Source of the DNA: CAYMSO01 sp964393185
GTDB lineage: Bacteria > Patescibacteriota > Dojkabacteria > J137
Length of the DNA: 64,000 nt
Direction of reading: 5' to 3'
NCBI GenBank assembly: GCA_964393185.1
Contig: CAYMSO010000006.1
Location: 34,204-98,203, forward strand
The first letter of the stretch is position 1, and the number at the start of each line of letters is the position of its first letter. The position numbers and the translations under genes are program-made. The notes under the pieces were generated by a model, which had not been told where the DNA came from, did no database searches, and worked only from the letters and a program-made list of their open reading frames with translations. Below are positions 33,737 through 42,640 of the stretch, one piece after another.

Positions 33737-36325
33737 TTATAGCAAGTCGCGCTCTAAGTTACCAGATTCCGATAACGTACGCAATCTTTCTACCTCCTGT
33801 GCCAACATCTCGATATACAATGCATACCCAATTTCTGCAATGTGGCCATGTTGTTTTTCGCCTAAAATTGAACCTGCACCACGAATTTCTAAGTCTTTGG
33901 AAGCAATGTTAAAACTACTGCCAAGCTCGTTATTTTCTACCAAAGCTTTGAGCCTCTCCAAATATAACTGGGACTTTTGATCTTTTTCTTTTAATCTTTT
34001 GGCTGCCGTTGCATCTTCTCTAAATTCGTTAGCTAGTTTTGATTTTCGTGGTTTTGGGCACATCAAATAACAATATGCTTGCCTATCACTTCTCCCCACT
34101 CTTCCTCTTAGCTGATACAGTTGAGAAAGTCCAAATTTGTGCGCATTGTGCATAATAATTGTATTTACGTTAGGCAGATCTAAGCCGCTTTCAATAATGG
34201 ATGTAGATATTAGCACTTCATATTTGCCTGCATAAAAGTCGCTCATTATTCTATCTAGTTCTGCAGAAGACATTTGACCATGTGCAAGTACAAATTTGAT
34301 GTTTGGCAAAAAATTTTGTAATTTAAGCCTAATCGATTGAATAGTCTCTACTCTATTGTGCAAAAAATATACCTGCCCACCACGAGTTATTTCGAACTGG
34401 ATAGCATTTACCGCTTTATTCCAATCTTCATAAATAATTTCTGTGTCTATTGGAATTCTACCCTTTGGAGGAGTTGTAATAATAGAAATGTCTTGTACAG
34501 AAGACAACGCTAAACTTAATGTTCTAGGAATTGGAGTTGCGCTTACGGACAAAACATGAACTCCATAATTGAGTTGTTTGATTTTCTCTTTCTGTTTTAC
34601 TCCAAATTTCTGCTCTTCGTCTACAACTAGTAATCTTAGATTTTTAAATTTTATATCGGAACTTAGTAACCTATGAGTGCCAATAATAACATCTACGCTG
34701 CCGTCACCCAAATGGTCTATTATTTTTCTATTTTCTATATCGGTATTGAATCTAGATACAGCTTTAATTGTGATTGGGACATTTTTAAATCTTTCTCTAA
34801 AAACATTTAAATGTTGTTGCGTCAAAACTGTTGTAGGAGATAACACCGCTACTTGACCACCATCTTCAACTATTTTAAACGCTGCTCGCATAATCAGTTC
34901 AGTTTTTCCATAGCCTACATCTCCAACTAGAAGCCTATTCATTGGTTTATCTCTTTGCAGATCTGCAATTATTTCTTTTATAGATGTAATCTGATCTTTA
35001 GTCTCGTTGTGTTTAAATTCCTCAACAAAATCTAAGTAAATTTTCGAATCCTCTACTGGAATCGGTTGAGACTTACTTAGTTCTCTTTTTGCATAATGAG
35101 TTACAAGCTCCTTGGCTAAAATCAAGGTAGATTTTTTTATACGCTCTTTGACCGCCTGCCACCTTCCACGACTTAATCTACTCAATTTTGGTGGAGTATC
35201 ACTATTATTTAAATAGCGTGTTATTTTTTCTATTTGAGTGAGTGGGACATAAAGTTCATCGTCCTCAGCAAATTTAAGTAGTAAATAATCGCTATGTATG
35301 CCTCCTACAATTTCATGTTTTAGGCCATTGTAAGTGCTGATTCCATAATCTTCGTGCACAACGTTGTCACCAATTTTTATTTCGCCTTCAAATTGGGCAA
35401 GTAATTTTTTTAGTCTATTCGATGAATACTGTTGTGTCTTGACTTTATTAAGATAGATGGAACCAAATAGCTCTCTGTCTGTAAAAAAAGCCAATTTGTG
35501 CTGATTAGAAATAAATCCGGCAGGAATATTTCTGAGATTTTCTAGTTCTAAATTGCCAAATAGTAAACTAAAAGATTTTTTTTGTTCAACTGTAGAGTTC
35601 TTGAGCAACAAACTTTTAAGATTCGGTGCCAAATCATCTTCATGTTTTGTATTTATGATTACTTGAAAATTGTTATTTTTGAGCTTTTCTACCTCTTGAG
35701 TAAAGAGGTTAAGATTTGAAAAATATAAAGCTGGATAAGTAAAATCCGAATCGAGAATATCAAAGTCATAATCTGAATAATAGTTTTCTATGCCTGTTAT
35801 ATCTTTAGATGTAAAAATAAGCTTTCCAAAATTTTCAGATTGGGAATGTTTAATTTGAAATTCTTGTAGCTCTCCCTTGTCCAGAGGAAGTTTTTGAGTT
35901 AATACCAACTCGGAAACTTCTCTAAGTTTTCTTCCTGTAAATTGATCATACTCATAAATCTTTTCGACATCTTCTCCAAAAAACTCTACTTTGACTGGAT
36001 GAGTATAACCTGCTAACCAGACAGAAATGATGTCTCCTTTAATACTAAATTCTAACGGGTTTTCTACAGTTTCTACCCTAGCGTATTGATTTACTTGTTG
36101 TTGATACTTTTCTAAATAATCCTTGTTAATTTCTTCTGATTTTATAGAGGTTATTATATTCAGTAGCTTACTGAACTTTATATCATGCATATATAATATA
36201 TAGGAAGAATCGATTAGTTCCAGCAATTGTTCTGTAAATATATTTGCGTAGATGTACGATTCATTTCTACTTAAAAATAGCTGATTTAGATGTGGAAGTG
36301 TTTTTATTATCTTTATTTTTGACAC
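33737..36325 (-). CDS. mfd: Transcription-repair coupling factor, shortened
   Basis: 862 aa against about 1150 in E. coli. The N-terminus retains part of the UvrB-like module. The RNA-polymerase-interacting (CarD-like) domain is clear at GDNVVHEDYGISTYNGL. The RecG-like translocase has GDVGYGKTELIMRAAF, VVDEEQKFGVKQKEKIK, SVSATPIPRTLSL, YFLHNRVETI, STSIIESGLDLPNVNTII and QLYQLRGRVGRSDRQAYCY. The protein stops soon after GSILGEKQHGHIAEIGYALY, so the C-terminal regulatory domain D7 is missing and the UvrA-binding region is reduced. The start is GTG with a TATAAT box 5 nt upstream. uvrA is present at 39-42 kb. Confidence 0.9.
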   Translation of the reverse strand: MSKIKIIKTLPHLNQLFLSRNESYIYANIFTEQLLELIDSSYILYMHDIKFSKLLNIITSIKSEEINKDYLEKYQQQVNQYARVETVENPLEFSIKGDIISVWLAGYTHPVKVEFFGEDVEKIYEYDQFTGRKLREVSELVLTQKLPLDKGELQEFQIKHSQSENFGKLIFTSKDITGIENYYSDYDFDILDSDFTYPALYFSNLNLFTQEVEKLKNNNFQVIINTKHEDDLAPNLKSLLLKNSTVEQKKSFSLLFGNLELENLRNIPAGFISNQHKLAFFTDRELFGSIYLNKVKTQQYSSNRLKKLLAQFEGEIKIGDNVVHEDYGISTYNGLKHEIVGGIHSDYLLLKFAEDDELYVPLTQIEKITRYLNNSDTPPKLSRLSRGRWQAVKERIKKSTLILAKELVTHYAKRELSKSQPIPVEDSKIYLDFVEEFKHNETKDQITSIKEIIADLQRDKPMNRLLVGDVGYGKTELIMRAAFKIVEDGGQVAVLSPTTVLTQQHLNVFRERFKNVPITIKAVSRFNTDIENRKIIDHLGDGSVDVIIGTHRLLSSDIKFKNLRLLVVDEEQKFGVKQKEKIKQLNYGVHVLSVSATPIPRTLSLALSSVQDISIITTPPKGRIPIDTEIIYEDWNKAVNAIQFEITRGGQVYFLHNRVETIQSIRLKLQNFLPNIKFVLAHGQMSSAELDRIMSDFYAGKYEVLISTSIIESGLDLPNVNTIIMHNAHKFGLSQLYQLRGRVGRSDRQAYCYLMCPKPRKSKLANEFREDATAAKRLKEKDQKSQLYLERLKALVENNELGSSFNIASKDLEIRGAGSILGEKQHGHIAEIGYALYIEMLAQEVERLRTLSESGNLERDLL

Positions 36326-36336
36326 GAGATATTATA
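36326..36336 (-). promoter_or_regulatory. -10 box abutting mfd start
   Basis: On the minus strand TATAAT (36336-36331) is followed by ATCTC and the GTG start at 36325, so the transcript should begin at or within a base of the start codon. Confidence 0.55.
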
Positions 36337-36401
36337 ACAATCTTTTGTACAACATATTACTCTAAAAACAAATAGTATTTACTTAATATATATATGTGTA
36401 A

Positions 36402-36413
36402 TATAATCCTTGC
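36402..36413 (+). promoter_or_regulatory. -10 box abutting start of the 410-aa protein gene
   Basis: TATAAT (36402-36407) followed by CCTTGC and ATG at 36414: exactly 6 nt, no room for a leader. Confidence 0.6.
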
Positions 36414-37646
36414 ATGGATGATTCTGATTTTGAGCAGCAAAAAAACTTAACTCGGCAGCTTGTGGCTATGCATAACAAAGTAGATGGGAGGAGAGGCTAT
36501 GATCAACAAGAAGCCAGGGACTTAGTACTAAATTGTATAGAGAACAAATTGGTAGAGTTCCATTTAGAAGATATTTCGCTGGCTAAGAAAATGGCTAAAA
36601 TTACTACTGAGTTAATAAAAAAGAGTGGACTAAAAGAAGAAATTTTTACATTAGACGAAATTTCAAGAATATTTGATTATTTAAGTATTCATCTAGATTC
36701 ATATATAAAAAATTCAGAAACGGTTGATGAATTGTTTTATTCCGATGATATGCAAGATGACTTTGGCATGAATGCTATGGTTACAGATTTAAAATTAGTT
36801 TCTCATTTTTACGCAAACTTAGCTGTAATGCGAAACTACATTTTCCATCTAAAAACAAATGGAGTTAATTTTGACCCCACAGATTTTTTGGAAGTTGTGA
36901 AACTCAAGCTTTTAGCCGTAGAGAATAGTGTTAAGCTCTTAGATAATCCGTTAGAAGAGGAATCTATTAATGTTGATGATTACATATTTTATATACATCA
37001 GTCTAGCTATGCAGGCGATGCTTTGCTCAAACTTGCGGAGCAATATAAAAAATTTGGACACAAAGATGAGGCAATAAAATATGGTGAATTATGTAAAGTT
37101 ATATTGACACAAAAACTTACTTTCCAAACACTGTTCGAAGTAACAAGCCCACAACTTTCCAATCGGCAAGTTTTAGTCGTATACAGGCTTGATAGAGAGC
37201 ATTACGAAAAATTAGCCAAGGTTTTTCTATTGTTAGCAGATTTGGTAGAAGAAAAATCAGAAAAATTTAATTATGCCTTTAATGCATTTGAGTATAGTAC
37301 AATTACTACAGGTACTTTTTTGAATGATGATAACCCACAGCAAGACAGGACCTATAGGCTGGTACAATCGTTTCAGAGAACAGTCGATTCCTATAAAACT
37401 ATTCTTGATATGTTGGATGATGATTATACAAATACACATAAGATAGATTTGAACCAAGTAAGTGTAAAAGCTAGTTCTATAGCATCGGGTCAATTTGATT
37501 TAAGAATGTTGTTAAATACATTTATAGGAAACTATGTCGTTGTTCAAGAGTTTAGAGAGGGAAAATCATTTAAAGACAAGAATTTTAATGCATTAGTTGA
37601 AGAGTTATATCAAATTACTAAAAACTCAATTACAGACGAAAATTAA
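36414..37646 (+). CDS. Large helical hypothetical protein (repeat-like)
   Basis: 410 aa, soluble, acidic and almost entirely alpha-helical. Stretches such as GDALLKLAEQYKKFGHKDEA and EHYEKLAKVFLLLADLVEEK have the size and A-G-L pattern of TPR-like helix pairs, but no complete repeat array can be assigned. No family is recognised. It is divergent from mfd and its stop is joined to the next gene by TAATATG, so the two products are made together. Confidence 0.65.
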   Translation: MDDSDFEQQKNLTRQLVAMHNKVDGRRGYDQQEARDLVLNCIENKLVEFHLEDISLAKKMAKITTELIKKSGLKEEIFTLDEISRIFDYLSIHLDSYIKNSETVDELFYSDDMQDDFGMNAMVTDLKLVSHFYANLAVMRNYIFHLKTNGVNFDPTDFLEVVKLKLLAVENSVKLLDNPLEEESINVDDYIFYIHQSSYAGDALLKLAEQYKKFGHKDEAIKYGELCKVILTQKLTFQTLFEVTSPQLSNRQVLVVYRLDREHYEKLAKVFLLLADLVEEKSEKFNYAFNAFEYSTITTGTFLNDDNPQQDRTYRLVQSFQRTVDSYKTILDMLDDDYTNTHKIDLNQVSVKASSIASGQFDLRMLLNTFIGNYVVVQEFREGKSFKDKNFNALVEELYQITKNSITDEN

Positions 37647-37647
37647 T

Positions 37648-38055
37648 ATGGGATTAAACGAACTTTTGCAAGAGCTAGATTCCACTTGGCAAGAAGAACA
37701 GACTGTAGAAAATCACCACCAGTTTATAAAATTAATTAATCAAATTGTAGAACACGACATGTTTCTAGATAACCTGTGCCTTGATGATCTAGTATTTGTT
37801 GCATACAAGGTTCTTTACTGTTTAGAAGAATTTCCAGATAATATATCAAATCACTCACTTCTTATTATGGAGGATATAGCTGGGTTAATAAGACATAGAT
37901 ATAAACACGAAGTAAAGCCAGATGATTATGACGATGTAATAGCTAGTATGGACCTTGTTTCCAACCTATCTTCGACTGAATTAGTAAATAGGAATCTACT
38001 TCCCTGTAAAGATGCGACAAAGCAACCTGACAGAGTTTATCTAGAAGAGTTGTAA
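37648..38055 (+). CDS. Hypothetical protein coupled to the 410-aa protein
   Basis: 135 aa from ATG 37648. The frame stays open to 37597, but those codons overlap the end of the upstream gene, and the TAATATG junction matches two other gene joins in this window. Helical and acidic, with LNELLQELDSTWQEEQTVEN and IAGLIRHRYKHEVKPDDYDD visible. No family is recognised. It converges on the kinase-like gene with a 6-nt gap. Confidence 0.6.
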   Translation: MGLNELLQELDSTWQEEQTVENHHQFIKLINQIVEHDMFLDNLCLDDLVFVAYKVLYCLEEFPDNISNHSLLIMEDIAGLIRHRYKHEVKPDDYDDVIASMDLVSNLSSTELVNRNLLPCKDATKQPDRVYLEEL

Positions 38056-38061
38056 AATATA

Positions 38062-39078
38062 CTAGGTAAAAAATTCTTGTTTAGAATTTAAAACTTTTGC
38101 AACTTCAAACATGGTTGGTCTTTTGGAAGGTTGCTCTAATAAACTTAATTTAAGAATCTCTATTTCTTTAGGCCTTAGTTCCAGTGTAGTTCTAAATCCA
38201 TTCAGCATGCTCAACATAAAAGTTAAGTAGGAATAAGCAAAAGCAAATACTTCAATTGAATATGGGTCTATTTTGCCTGTCTCACTAGCAATATGATCCC
38301 GCCTTCCTGTAAAACCAATAACGCTTCCAATGCCATTGTCGTCTAGAAGGCTAGACATTATTTGATTATAAGCAGCGTCCCAGTTAACATAGTAATGAGA
38401 ACAGTGTTGTTTCATAAGAAGTATGGCCTCTGGTGCCATACTTTCTGTGGATGCGATTAGGGGTACGTAACAGTTACTTCCGATATCCGAGAAAGGTGAT
38501 GTGCGAGTAAACCATTCCAATAAATTATCATTATTTATCTTTCGGGCACCACCAAAATCACAAATAGCGCTTGTATCTTTATTAGTTAAAATTTGCTCCA
38601 ATTTAAAGTCTCCATGGATAATATTTTTTGAATGTAGCCAGGATAAAGTAATTGCAGTTGCAGCAAAAGTTGATTTGACAGCCTGATAGTCCGGCAGCTG
38701 AGTTTGGGTGCTAAGTTGATAAAGAGAGTTACCCATATTTCTCATAAGAAAACCCTTACTCCGGCTATTGCCTATAGTCATAGCTATAATTGTAGGTATT
38801 TGCGCGTAGGGCAATCCATAAAAAAATTTTCTTGAAAATTCCTCTAAATCCTTCATATGTTTTCCAAGGTAAACCAGAGCGCCGGTTTCGTTCAGAAATA
38901 CATCTATTTGTGTATTTGATGGTGTAAGGTCTACCTCCTTTAGTACATAAGTCTCCTCTCTTAATTGAACAAGCGAGATTCTAGGTCTACCGATCACGTT
39001 AACAATAGGCTGGACAATGTGTAATTCTGAATAAGGCACTTCGAGTGGTAGTTCTGGAAGGAAAGATTCGTTGGACAA
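38062..39078 (-). CDS. Hanks-type serine/threonine protein kinase-like protein
   Basis: 338 aa, cytoplasmic, no PASTA or membrane segment. Kinase landmarks are present in order: Lys47 in YVLKEVD, Glu64 in FLNETGALVYL, the catalytic loop IIHGDFKLEQIL (H155, D157; the usual Asn is Gln162), the metal Asp174 in CDFGGA and MAPE. The glycine-rich loop is not obvious (IVNVIGRPRISLV). The start is TTG, 15 nt downstream of a GGAGG-like sequence. Substrates are unknown. The changed Asn leaves catalytic competence open. Confidence 0.7.
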   Translation of the reverse strand: MSNESFLPELPLEVPYSELHIVQPIVNVIGRPRISLVQLREETYVLKEVDLTPSNTQIDVFLNETGALVYLGKHMKDLEEFSRKFFYGLPYAQIPTIIAMTIGNSRSKGFLMRNMGNSLYQLSTQTQLPDYQAVKSTFAATAITLSWLHSKNIIHGDFKLEQILTNKDTSAICDFGGARKINNDNLLEWFTRTSPFSDIGSNCYVPLIASTESMAPEAILLMKQHCSHYYVNWDAAYNQIMSSLLDDNGIGSVIGFTGRRDHIASETGKIDPYSIEVFAFAYSYLTFMLSMLNGFRTTLELRPKEIEILKLSLLEQPSKRPTMFEVAKVLNSKQEFFT

Positions 39079-39143
39079 TTTATTAAATTAACCTCCAAGA
39101 TTATACCACAAATAATTTAATTTGTTGCTAACAACGGGAGACT

Positions 39144-42100
39144 TTAAATAATATTCGCAAGCCACTTGCCTGTATAGCTTTCTTTTGCATTCGATATGTT
39201 TTCTGGTGTACCTTCTGCGATAATGCTTCCCCCTGCATCACCACCTTCAGGACCAAGGTCGATAATCCAATCTGCTGTTTTAATCAAGTCAAGGTTGTGT
39301 TCTATTACAACAACAGTGTTACCTTTCAATACCAGGCCATGCAAAACTATTAAGAGTTTTCTGACGTCTTCGAAATGCAAACCTGTTGTAGGTTCGTCTA
39401 GAATATATAATGTTTTTCCTGTAGCTTTTTTTGATAATTCTGCCGAAAGTTTAATTCTTTGAGACTCTCCTCCAGATAAAGTAGTTGCCGCTTGACCAAG
39501 CCTGATGTAACCCAGACCAACATCTAGTAATGTTTGCAGCTTATCTCGTATTTGATTAACACTTCCAAAAAATATTACAGCTTCTTCAACTGTCATATCT
39601 AGTACTTCGGAAATATTCTTACCTTTATAGTCAATTTGCAAAGTTTCTCTATTGTATCTTTTGCCATCACATTCTTCACACTTCACATAAACGTCTGGAA
39701 GAAATTGCATCGATATTTGAATAACACCGGCACCTTGGCATTTTTCGCATCTACCACCTTTAACATTAAAACTAAACCTACCTGCTTTGTACCCTCTTGA
39801 CTTAGATTCTTTGGTCATTGCAAATAATTCTCTTATATGATTGAAAACTCCAGTATAGGTAACAGGATTAGATCTAGGTGTTCTTCCAATTGGCGATTGA
39901 TCTATATCTATTATTTTGTCTAAGTTTTCTAGCCCTCTAATTTCGCCATATTGCCCTGGATTTACTTTTGATCCGTAAATATGTTTTGCAATTGCTCTGT
40001 ACATTACATCGTTTATTAAAGAGGATTTTCCACTGCCAGAGACACCTGTTACGCAAACAAACTTGCCTAATGGAATTTCCAAATCAATGCCCTTCAAATT
40101 ATTATGTGTTACATTAGAAATTATAATTTTATTATTTTCGGAAGGTTTTGATTTTGTAGTTTTATCCAAAGCTTTAATTCTTTTTAATTCTTTATAAATC
40201 TCTTCTTTCGAGATTCTTTTGTGACCACTTAAATATTTTTTTGTGAGTGACTCTTTACCATTTACTTCTACAAAAGTATTGTCTTTTACGGATCCAAGGG
40301 CAACCACTTCTCCACCGTGCTCCCCAGCTTTCGGTCCTATATCTATAACGTAATCTGCAGATTTAATTGTATCTTCGTCGTGTTCCACTACAACTACAGT
40401 GTTGCCTATATCTCTTAAATTTTCTAATGTTCTAATTAACTTTTCGTTATCTCGCTGGTGTAAACCAATCGAAGGTTCATCCAAAACATACAGCACTCCT
40501 GTTAGCCCAGTACCAATTTGAGAAGCCAGCCTAATTCTTTGAGCCTCCCCACCAGAAAGTGTTCTAGCAGATCGGTTTAAAGAAAGATAGTTTAATCCCA
40601 CAGATATTAAGAAATTAAGTCTAATAGCTATTTCCTTAAAAATTTGCTTGCCTATTTCTCTTTCCTGGTCTGATAGCATATCTTCCTCTGAAGATATTGC
40701 AGGTATACTTAATACTTCAACTAAAGACGAGTTTAATTGAACAGACGCAACAGATGTTTGTGAATTTAAATCATTAATCCACTGATAGGCCTCCCAAATA
40801 CTCATTTTTCCTATATCTACAATATTTTTCCCATGGATTGTAACTGCCAAAGCTTCTTTTTTTAATCTATAGCCTTTACATTCTGGGCAATCTTTTTCTA
40901 TCATGTATTGTTCTATTTCTGATCGAATATACTCAGAATCAGTTTCCTGATATCTTCTCATTAAATTAGGAATAACGCCTTCAAATCTACTATTCCATGT
41001 ATTTGCTCTGCCTTCTGAATTAACGTAGCTAACACGATACTTTTTCGATTCGCCAGTTCCATACAAAATAATGTTAATGTGCTCTTGAGACAACTCTTTA
41101 ATAGGTTTTCTAAGGTTAATTCCATGTTCCTCTGCAACTACTTTTAATAAGCTCATCATGTACGAATCTTCATTTTCGATCATCCTTGCCCATGGATAAA
41201 TTCCACCTTCCATAATAGTTAGTCTTGGATTGATAACAACAGAAGGATCTACTTCTTTTATGGCTCCCAGTCCATTGCATGCCGGGCATGCACCAAAAGG
41301 AGAATTAAAAGAGAATGAATGTGGTTCAATTTCTGGGAAAGATTCGCCGGTTTCTGGATCTACCAACTTTTCTGAATAAAATAAATCGAAATTTTTTTGT
41401 GATTTTTCGTTTTCCAAATCAGGAATGTTTATTAATACCTCTCCGCCACCTAAATTTAATGCTAGCTCTATCGAATCAGTTAATCTTTTTAAAATTGTTT
41501 CGTCTTGTTTTGATTCTTTTTTTACAACTAGTCTATCTATCACAAGCTCAATACTATGTTTTGCATATCTATCGAGTTTGATTTCTTCCTCTAGGTTGTA
41601 AATACGTCCATCAACTCTAATTCTTACATATCCTTGCGCCAAAAATCTAGAAAACATTTCTTCGTATGTACCTTTTCTATTTTTTACCAGAGGTGAAAGA
41701 ATTATTATTTTGATTTCTTTTAGTTCAGTGAATTCATTATCGTCTGGATAATTTAAAATCTTATCTACAATTTGTTGAACAGTTTGCTTTTCTAATCTTC
41801 TACCTGTAACTGGGCTTCTTGCGTGACCAACTCTAGCAAATAATAACCTTAGGTAGTCATAAATTTCTGTAACGGTGCCTACAGTTGATCGAGGAGAATG
41901 CCCCGTACTTTTTTGATCTATAGAAATTGCAGGAGACAATCCTTCAATTAAGTCTACATCTGGCTTATCCATTAAACCTAAAAACTGTCTCGCATAAGAC
42001 GATAATGATTCGACGTAACGTCTCTGCCCTTCTGCATAAAGTGTATCAAATGCTAAGGAAGATTTTCCTGAGCCAGATAAGCCAGTTATGACTGTTAACT

Positions 42101-42176
42101 TATTTTTTGGAATTTCTACATCAATATTTTTGAGGTTGTTTGTTCTTGCTCCTCTAATCTTAATATTTTCGGACAT
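39144..42176 (-). CDS. uvrA: Excinuclease ABC subunit A
   Basis: 1010 aa, slightly longer than E. coli UvrA (940). Two ABC ATPase modules are complete: Walker A GLSGSGKSSLAFDTL and GVSGSGKSSLINDVM; signatures LSGGEAQRIRLASQIG and LSGGESQRIKLSAELS; Walker B VLYVLDEPSIGLH and TLYILDEPTTGLH. Zinc fingers are seen at CPACNGLG, CPECKGY, CEKCQGAG and CEECDG. It recognises bulky DNA lesions and loads UvrB. A TATAAT box lies about 20 nt upstream. It follows the kinase gene on the same strand after a 65-nt gap. Confidence 0.97.
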   Translation of the reverse strand: MSENIKIRGARTNNLKNIDVEIPKNKLTVITGLSGSGKSSLAFDTLYAEGQRRYVESLSSYARQFLGLMDKPDVDLIEGLSPAISIDQKSTGHSPRSTVGTVTEIYDYLRLLFARVGHARSPVTGRRLEKQTVQQIVDKILNYPDDNEFTELKEIKIIILSPLVKNRKGTYEEMFSRFLAQGYVRIRVDGRIYNLEEEIKLDRYAKHSIELVIDRLVVKKESKQDETILKRLTDSIELALNLGGGEVLINIPDLENEKSQKNFDLFYSEKLVDPETGESFPEIEPHSFSFNSPFGACPACNGLGAIKEVDPSVVINPRLTIMEGGIYPWARMIENEDSYMMSLLKVVAEEHGINLRKPIKELSQEHINIILYGTGESKKYRVSYVNSEGRANTWNSRFEGVIPNLMRRYQETDSEYIRSEIEQYMIEKDCPECKGYRLKKEALAVTIHGKNIVDIGKMSIWEAYQWINDLNSQTSVASVQLNSSLVEVLSIPAISSEEDMLSDQEREIGKQIFKEIAIRLNFLISVGLNYLSLNRSARTLSGGEAQRIRLASQIGTGLTGVLYVLDEPSIGLHQRDNEKLIRTLENLRDIGNTVVVVEHDEDTIKSADYVIDIGPKAGEHGGEVVALGSVKDNTFVEVNGKESLTKKYLSGHKRISKEEIYKELKRIKALDKTTKSKPSENNKIIISNVTHNNLKGIDLEIPLGKFVCVTGVSGSGKSSLINDVMYRAIAKHIYGSKVNPGQYGEIRGLENLDKIIDIDQSPIGRTPRSNPVTYTGVFNHIRELFAMTKESKSRGYKAGRFSFNVKGGRCEKCQGAGVIQISMQFLPDVYVKCEECDGKRYNRETLQIDYKGKNISEVLDMTVEEAVIFFGSVNQIRDKLQTLLDVGLGYIRLGQAATTLSGGESQRIKLSAELSKKATGKTLYILDEPTTGLHFEDVRKLLIVLHGLVLKGNTVVVIEHNLDLIKTADWIIDLGPEGGDAGGSIIAEGTPENISNAKESYTGKWLANII

Positions 42177-42305
42177 TTACACTAACTAAACATTAGATTA
42201 TAACACGTGATAATTATCTTAGTTGAGACGTATAATCAACTCTTTGCTAGATTAAAGATATAGAATCTTAACTGCTGCTTTCAATATTTAGCTTGCGATA
42301 GTGTT

Positions 42306-42383
42306 TTATTCAAAACCTAATAAATCCATAACTACTACAATCAGTACTGCTGGAATGAAGGTTACTAATTCTTTAGCTTTCAT
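42306..42383 (-). CDS. Possible 25-aa single-span membrane peptide
   Basis: The frame encodes M-K-A-K-E-L followed by a 15-residue hydrophobic run and D-L-L-G-F-E before TAA. A positively charged N-terminus and a single span are plausible for a small membrane protein, but the length allows chance occurrence. No Shine-Dalgarno; an AT-rich stretch precedes it. Confidence 0.3.
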   Translation of the reverse strand: MKAKELVTFIPAVLIVVVMDLLGFE

Positions 42384-42530
42384 ATGGATTTATTAATAAA
42401 TTAGATGCGTGTTTATACTAAATTAAGAGTCATTTAGTCAAACATTTTTTATCTATCTAGCTATGTTACACCTTGAATGTAAAGATTTGATAAAAATCTA
42501 ATAAAAAATTAAGAACTAAAGTTCATAGTT

Positions 42531-42567
42531 TTTTATTGTTAAGGAAAAACCTTAATTTACAATAAAA
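42531..42567. repeat. Imperfect inverted repeat upstream of galU
   Basis: TTTTATTGT-TAAGG, an A5 loop, then CCTTA-ATTT-ACAATAAAA. The arms pair except for a four-base bulge. It could be an operator or a terminator for read-through; no regulator can be assigned. Confidence 0.4.
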
Positions 42568-42640
42568 TTTAATACTTGAGTTTTTGCTTTAAAATAACTT
42601 AATTATGTATAATAAGCATGTTAATTTAACCTTCTAAATT

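Larger units (their letters stand above)
42177..42640. other. 464-nt gap between divergent uvrA and galU
   Basis: AT-rich. It holds a possible 25-codon membrane peptide on the minus strand (42306-42383) and an imperfect inverted repeat (42531-42567), described separately. A TATAAT at about 42608 may be a -10 for galU. No tRNA or known RNA could be folded in the rest. Confidence 0.4.
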
